From NCBI GenBank assembly GCA_964370095.1, contig CAYJHJ010000068.1, forward strand, positions 1 through 10,857: a stretch of DNA of 10,857 nucleotides, read 5' to 3'. The stretch is from CAYJAZ01 sp964370095 (GTDB taxonomy: Bacteria > Desulfobacterota > Desulfovibrionia > Desulfovibrionales > Desulfovibrionaceae). A model generated the notes under the pieces. It saw only the letters and a program-made list of their open reading frames with translations. It was not told where the DNA came from and searched no databases. This document shows, piece after piece, positions 6,965 to 10,857 of the stretch (within the stretch, counting starts at the first letter, position 1; each line of letters starts with the position of its first letter). The translations under genes were made by a program, and so were the position numbers.

Positions 6965-7689
6965 TTATTTTCACCTTTATTATTGAGAAGCATGCCCTCA
7001 GTCAAAAGTTTTCTATCACTTGTGATAATGGAATCACCGGCCTTTAATCCGCTTATAATTTCACAATTATAACCATCGCAAATACCTGTTGTTATGAGTG
7101 ATTGAAAGGCTTTTGAAGTGTCATCTGCTAACCAAGCATAGTATGAACCTTCAATATTATCTAAGTTGGCAATAGGCACGACTACAATATTTTCTTTTAC
7201 TGAATTTACAATTTTTGCAGAATAAAAAGGTTGTTTAGGAAGTTCATCATCAAGCTCAATATTCACTTGATAAAAGCCTGTTTGCCAGTCAGGCACTTGT
7301 GAAAGTGAAACAACTTTTCCTATAGTATACTTTGAAGAATCTTGCCATGAAAAGCCTGTTCTGAGTGCATCTTCATTTTTTGGCACATATATTTTATTGC
7401 CAACTTCAATTGAGTTGATTTTGTCCTGAGAAACCAATGCTTTGTAGCTTTTTCCTGTATTGTTTAATCCATTTAGTGTAATGTCTGTTATAAAGTAAGC
7501 CACTTCACTTTTTTTAAGTTCTTTTGTATAAACAGGATATCCTTTTTCTTGGTAGATGGTATTGTGATTTACTACTTGAATATCTTCAAGAATTTTAGCA
7601 TTGATTTTTTTTTGTGAAAAATCTCCAAGCCAAACAAAAAAGCCAATGATTACCAAGAGCTTGATGAATGTTGATATTTTGCTTTTCAT
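6961..7689 (-). CDS. Short RND periplasmic adaptor (HlyD/MFP-like), hairpin domain apparently missing
   Basis: This 242-residue protein lies between the outer-membrane factor and the pump, the normal place for a membrane fusion protein. An uncleaved N-terminal membrane anchor (about residues 8-22, LLVIIGFFVWLG) has no lipobox cysteine. The stretch YTIGKVVSLSQVPDWQTGFYQVNIEL (121-146) resembles the adaptor beta-barrel domain. VPIANLDNIEGSYYAWL through ISGLKAGDSIITSDRKLLTEGM (171-233) matches the membrane-proximal domain. I see no coiled-coil alpha-hairpin and no clear pair of lipoyl halves; the stretch 60-110 is too short for both. Usual adaptors have 350-400 residues. Its ATG overlaps the upstream stop as TAATG, and its TGA overlaps the pump start. 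The frame is intact, so it is not an obvious pseudogene. The assignment rests on context and C-terminal similarity. Confidence 0.8.
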   Translation of the reverse strand: MKSKISTFIKLLVIIGFFVWLGDFSQKKINAKILEDIQVVNHNTIYQEKGYPVYTKELKKSEVAYFITDITLNGLNNTGKSYKALVSQDKINSIEVGNKIYVPKNEDALRTGFSWQDSSKYTIGKVVSLSQVPDWQTGFYQVNIELDDELPKQPFYSAKIVNSVKENIVVVPIANLDNIEGSYYAWLADDTSKAFQSLITTGICDGYNCEIISGLKAGDSIITSDRKLLTEGMLLNNKGENK

Positions 7690-8966
7690 TATAATTCTCC
7701 AACAATTTGTTCAACTTGTGCTAAAGACGAATAAATACTATAAACAGTTGCTATACGCTTCATTTTTAAATTTGTCAGCCCGCTTTCTACATCATTTAAT
7801 TCTACAGCAGAGGCTTGTCCGTTTAGAAACCTTGCAAGTGAAAGCTCGTATGAGCGGCTTGCAAGAGTAATAGCTTCATCGTCCATTTTTAATACTTCAA
7901 GGTTTGTAGTATAGGTTTTATAAGCATCTTCTAGTTGATTTTCTAATTCTCTTTTTGTTTGTATAAAGTTTTTACGATTGATTTTAGCATTATAATCTTC
8001 TTGCATGCCTTGTGCTTCTGCTTTGCCGCCATCATATAAAGGAATGGAAACAAACACTCCAACAGTGCCTTCACCACCCCAATCAGGTTCTGATAAATAC
8101 AAATGTTCAGAAGAATCACCAAAGTTATAAGAAGCTCTTAATCCTATTGTTGGATTATTGGCATCTCGTTTTACTTCTGCAAGTTTAACGGAATAGTCAA
8201 TTTGTTGCTCAAGCATTTTGAGTGTAGGAGAATTTGGAAGAAGGGCTAGGGCAGTATCAAGAGTAAAATCTATAATAGGCAAATCATTAAACTGAGATGT
8301 AAGTTTAGTAACAGGTTCATCAAGCACGCATAATACCTCTAACAATCTATAGCTTTTTTCAAGTAAGAGTTTTGCGCTGTCAACAGTAGGTTTTCTGCTT
8401 GCTATATCAGCATCAACTTTGATTAAATCACTCTGGCCCATCCGCACAGAGGCTGCAGATTCAAGTTTTTTCTTTGTGTTTAGCGCATTTCTATACGACT
8501 GCTTTGCAATATTATAGTTTTCTTCATACATCAATGCAGCAAAATAAGCGTTTCTTATTGCATATCTTAATGAGTTGTACGCAATATCTTTTTGTGTATG
8601 CATAAGCTCTTGAGCAAGTTTTGCTGTTTCAATAGAGTTTTCTATCATTCCAAAAGCAAATAAAAGTTGGTTTACTTCAATACCAACACCTGCATTGAAA
8701 ATGTGCTGCCCATTTGAGGGTTCACCATGGGGATCATTATATGTGTGATTTAGAAGATATTGGCCTGTTGCAGTTATGCTTGGATAGATTGCAGACTCAA
8801 CTTCCCTCACAATAAAATTTGATTGCTCGATAGTAAGCTGTGCAATGTCAATATCTTCATTGCGTTCAATTGCATATTCTAATGCTTCTTCTAGGCTTAG
8901 TTCAAGTGCAAAAGCATTTTGATTGCACAATAAAAAGCTAAAAAAAAGTAATAAAATTTTATTCAT
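7689..8966 (-). CDS. TolC-family outer-membrane efflux protein
   Basis: This 425-residue protein is first in the operon. It has a signal peptide, MNKILLLFFSFLLCNQNAFA, with likely signal peptidase I cleavage after AFA; the Cys at 14 is not in a lipobox. The mature start LELSLEEALEYAIERNEDI is the typical opening helix of outer-membrane efflux proteins. Two OEP repeats follow: the first with SIYPSITATGQYLLNH and long helices, the second with NPTIGLRASYNFG, VGVFVSIPLYDGGKAEAQ and a C-terminal helix ending YSSLAQVEQIVGEL. TolC trimers form a beta-barrel channel with a long periplasmic helical tunnel. The start is supported by AGAGGA just upstream. Expression likely starts in the divergent region shared with the PadR gene. 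Confidence 0.93.
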   Translation of the reverse strand: MNKILLLFFSFLLCNQNAFALELSLEEALEYAIERNEDIDIAQLTIEQSNFIVREVESAIYPSITATGQYLLNHTYNDPHGEPSNGQHIFNAGVGIEVNQLLFAFGMIENSIETAKLAQELMHTQKDIAYNSLRYAIRNAYFAALMYEENYNIAKQSYRNALNTKKKLESAASVRMGQSDLIKVDADIASRKPTVDSAKLLLEKSYRLLEVLCVLDEPVTKLTSQFNDLPIIDFTLDTALALLPNSPTLKMLEQQIDYSVKLAEVKRDANNPTIGLRASYNFGDSSEHLYLSEPDWGGEGTVGVFVSIPLYDGGKAEAQGMQEDYNAKINRKNFIQTKRELENQLEDAYKTYTTNLEVLKMDDEAITLASRSYELSLARFLNGQASAVELNDVESGLTNLKMKRIATVYSIYSSLAQVEQIVGEL

Positions 8967-8996
8967 ATTTTCCTCTTTACATTTATTTTATAATTA

Positions 8997-9017
8997 TATA
9001 TGTTCTTTTTGACATAT
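8997..9017. promoter_or_regulatory. PadR-type operator, box 1
   Basis: ATATGT (8998-9003), eight bases, then ACATAT (9012-9017) gives the ATGT-N8-ACAT dyad known for PadR/LmrR-family repressors. The 21-bp segment is the inverted copy of box 2 with one mismatch. It lies close to the expected transcript start of the efflux operon and upstream of the PadR gene. Confidence 0.8.
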
Positions 9018-9021
9018 GGAA

Positions 9022-9049
9022 AATGTAGCAGAAAAAAATTATATGTCAA
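9022..9049 (-). promoter_or_regulatory. Likely promoter of the efflux operon
   Basis: On the minus strand TTGACA (9049-9044) is followed after 16 bp by TACATT (9027-9022), four of six to the -10 consensus. The -35 lies inside operator box 2, and box 1 begins a few bases beyond the -10. Repressor bound at either box would block RNA polymerase. Confidence 0.55.
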
Positions 9050-9061
9050 TAAGAACATATA
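9041..9061. promoter_or_regulatory. PadR-type operator, box 2
   Basis: ATATGT (9041-9046), eight bases, then ACATAT (9055-9060) is a second ATGT-N8-ACAT dyad. Its centre is 43 bp from that of box 1, about four helical turns, which would place two dimers on the same DNA face. It overlaps the efflux operon -35 and precedes the PadR start by about 33 bp, so it can serve autorepression as well. Confidence 0.8.
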
Positions 9062-9093
9062 GAACTTAATTTTTTTTAGAAGAAGAACTTTTT

Positions 9094-9687
9094 ATGCAAA
9101 AAATTAAATTAAATACATTAGATTATAGTATATTGGCTATGTTGCTTGATAGAGAGCTTTCCGGTTATGATCTTACAAAAAATTTAAATTATTTTAGAAA
9201 AATAAATCACCCAAGGGTGTATACAGTTCTTGCGAAATTGGAATCACTTGCCTATGTAAGCTGGCGAGAGGTCGAACAAACTGGAAAACCCAACAAAAAG
9301 CTTTATACACTTACAGAATCAGCTAAAGAAGTTTTGCACAGTTGGGCGAGTGATAAAAAAAGCATAAGAAGGCATAAAATTGATGAAGAAGAAATGGCAC
9401 GTTTGCTTTGCTTGCGTTTGCTAGACAGTAAAACTGCAATACAAGAGTTGGAAAGCAAAATGTTGCAAATAGAAACAATACTTCATAAAGTAATAGAAAC
9501 CTTAGAAGCAAAAAGCTCTTTCAATAACATAAATGGCGAAAGGCATCCCGCACAATATTTAGTTGAAATAATGCGTATGCATACAAGGTTTGACAGAACC
9601 GTTACCGATTGGCTGATTTCAACTTTAAAAGAAGGCAAAGGTGAACCAAGGCAATCATTATACGAGTATGCAAAAGAAAATTTTTAG
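9094..9687 (+). CDS. PadR-family transcriptional regulator
   Basis: The product is 197 residues. The N-terminal PadR winged helix (about 5-85) shows LDYSILAMLLDRELSGYDLTKNL. The recognition region is HPRVYTVLAKLESLAYV, and the wing is EVEQTGKPNKKLYTLTESAKEVL. The C-terminal helical dimerisation domain (about 95-190, Vir_act_alpha_C type) contains EEEMARLLCLRLL and paired helices. PadR proteins are usually repressors of neighbouring detoxification or multidrug export genes and are released by the ligand. It is divergent from the efflux operon, and the shared intergenic region has two PadR-type boxes, so it very probably controls that operon and itself. The ribosome binding site is a weak AGAAGAAG before the ATG. 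A PadR protein with this C-terminal domain belongs to the longer subfamily. Confidence 0.93.
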   Translation: MQKIKLNTLDYSILAMLLDRELSGYDLTKNLNYFRKINHPRVYTVLAKLESLAYVSWREVEQTGKPNKKLYTLTESAKEVLHSWASDKKSIRRHKIDEEEMARLLCLRLLDSKTAIQELESKMLQIETILHKVIETLEAKSSFNNINGERHPAQYLVEIMRMHTRFDRTVTDWLISTLKEGKGEPRQSLYEYAKENF

Positions 9688-9746
9688 AATAATTTTTATA
9701 ATTCTAAGATAAATAACTGTGGCATAACTTGTATTATAAGGAAAAA

Positions 9747-10631
9747 ATGAATAAAAAGTATATATATTTTTTATTTGCTCTTGTGATATTGTTGTGGGGA
9801 ATAAATTGGACTGTAAGTAAGCTTATTCTACAATCAATTACACCAATATGGACAGCTGCTTTGAGGGCTGTTATCGCAACAGGCACACTTTTCACGGTTC
9901 AAGTGTTGAGTAAGCAATTTATTATTCCAAAGAAGCATGATATGCCAATTATTTGGGTAATTGGGGTTTTTCACTTAACTTTGTTCACTCTTTTTATGTC
10001 ATTAGGGCTTGAGCTTATTCCGGTAGGCAGATCTGTTGTGTTGGCTTACACAACTCCTCTTTGGGTTGTTCCTTCTGCAATACTTTTTTTGCATGAGCCG
10101 GTAAGCAAAGTAAAAATTTGTGGAGTTTTACTTGGAATTATAGGTGTTTTGATTTTGATTGACCCTTTCACTTTTGCACAACAAAATGCAAGTCAAATCA
10201 CAGGGAATTTATTTTTAATTCTTTCGTCAATATCTTGGGCAATCAGCATAATATATACAAAATCATATACATGGCGTTCAAGTCCCTTTCAGCTGATATC
10301 GTGGCAAATGCTTTTGGCATCAGTATTGCTTGTTTGTGCTTCTTTGTTTTTTGAAGGTTTGCCAAAAATTACTTTTACTCCTTCTTTGCTAAGCCAACTT
10401 GCTTATACAGGCTTTTTAGCTTCAGCTATTGGATTTTGGGCAATGACAGAAATAACAAAAAAATTACCTGCTGTGGAAGTGTCATTAGGTTCACTGCTTA
10501 CTCCTGTAGTAGGAATTTTTATCTCGCAAAAGTTTTTGGGCGAAAAATTAGATTTACCGCTTATTATAGGCACAATGTTTATTCTTGGGGGTGTTTTTAT
10601 GGCTTATATGAAATCAAGTTCAGCTAAATAG
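9747..10631 (+). CDS. DMT-superfamily transporter, EamA family
   Basis: The product is 294 residues with about ten membrane helices arranged as two EamA repeats (roughly 5-135 and 145-285). The first opens with FALVILLWGINWTVSKLI and contains TPIWTAALRAVIATG; the second has GNLFLILSSISWAISIIYTK. Family members export amino acids, other metabolites or drugs; the substrate here is unknown. I chose the ATG at 9747, preceded by AAGGA (9738-9742), over an in-frame TTG at 9729 that would put the Shine-Dalgarno inside the gene. It starts 59 bp after the PadR gene with no terminator seen between them, so co-transcription is possible. The 3' end converges on a minus-strand gene. Confidence 0.9.
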   Translation: MNKKYIYFLFALVILLWGINWTVSKLILQSITPIWTAALRAVIATGTLFTVQVLSKQFIIPKKHDMPIIWVIGVFHLTLFTLFMSLGLELIPVGRSVVLAYTTPLWVVPSAILFLHEPVSKVKICGVLLGIIGVLILIDPFTFAQQNASQITGNLFLILSSISWAISIIYTKSYTWRSSPFQLISWQMLLASVLLVCASLFFEGLPKITFTPSLLSQLAYTGFLASAIGFWAMTEITKKLPAVEVSLGSLLTPVVGIFISQKFLGEKLDLPLIIGTMFILGGVFMAYMKSSSAK

Positions 10632-10684
10632 TTTAAAGCTTAAAGCCAGCAGATACTGCAATGATTTTTATATAATATTATAAT

Positions 10685-10857
10685 TTATTTTACTTCAAAA
10701 GCAGCATTAGTATTTATTTTTTCAATAAATTTTTGAGATTCTACTGGTTTTGAAAAATAATCATGCCTACAAAGGTGAATAATGCTATTGAAGTTTTGAA
10801 AATTTTCAGCAAATGAAGTTGCAAGATAATAACTTGCCTCAGCTAGTAATAATAGTT
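10685..10857 (-). CDS. 3' end of an unrecognised gene, cut by window edge
   Basis: On the minus strand a frame is open from the window edge to a TAA at 10685-10687, giving the last 56 residues of a protein. It begins LLLLAEASYYLATSFAENF, probably helical, and continues NSIIHLCRHDYFSKPVESQKF before a hydrophilic end in AAFEVK. I do not recognise a family. It converges on the EamA gene with 53 bp between the stops, where I see no convincing terminator. Lack of stops over 56 codons in AT-rich DNA, together with varied composition, supports a real gene. Confidence 0.6.
   Translation of the reverse strand, partial: LLLLAEASYYLATSFAENFQNFNSIIHLCRHDYFSKPVESQKFIEKINTNAAFEVK

Noticed and set aside
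9009..9044. Plus-strand TTGACA in operator box 1 as a promoter for the PadR gene
   Set aside because: No acceptable -10 at 16-19 bp; the hexamer is explained as part of the operator dyad. The real start of that transcript is not determined.
10632..10684. Terminator between the EamA gene and the convergent partial gene
   Set aside because: Only a 4-bp GCAG/CTGC stem is present and there is no clean T run after it.

Overview
The window is AT-rich (about one third G+C by eye) and comes from a Gram-negative bacterium, since it encodes a complete tripartite efflux operon with a TolC-type outer-membrane protein. No gene fixes the lineage. A low-GC relative of the Desulfovibrionaceae is only a guess. 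A run of exactly 100 Ns at 2720-2819 shows that this is a draft scaffold.

Layout. Positions 1-236 hold two copies of a short dispersed element with several hairpins; its copies read as open frame. A strong promoter (293-320) drives rpsT (bS20), which ends at a nested inverted repeat that probably terminates transcription. uvrB follows on the same strand. Its 3' end is disturbed: the N gap, a third copy of the element, and a direct duplication of the last ~100 bp of uvrB plus ~40 bp of flank. A bidirectional terminator (3188-3220) separates uvrB from a convergent gene for a DUF1269 glycine-zipper membrane protein (3242-3733, minus).

The minus strand from 8966 to 3911 is a tightly coupled operon transcribed as outer-membrane factor, then periplasmic adaptor, then RND inner-membrane pump. 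The first junction is a TAATG overlap, the second an ATGA overlap, and a hairpin with an 18-bp stem closes the operon. Divergently from 9094 lies a PadR-family repressor. The 127-bp divergent intergenic region holds two copies of the PadR-type operator ATGT-N8-ACAT, 43 bp apart centre to centre and placed over the likely operon promoter. A DMT/EamA transporter follows the repressor on the plus strand. The 3' end of an unrecognised minus-strand gene enters at the right edge.

Function. The simplest picture is a PadR-controlled export locus. Two of its parts are unusual. The RND pump lacks the TM4 aspartates and the TM10 lysine of the AcrB proton relay. The adaptor is only 242 residues and seems to lack the alpha-hairpin that normally docks onto TolC. 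Together they suggest a divergent RND system rather than a standard AcrAB-TolC pump. The second notable item is the palindromic, frame-compatible repeat family at 1-236 and 2834-3087.
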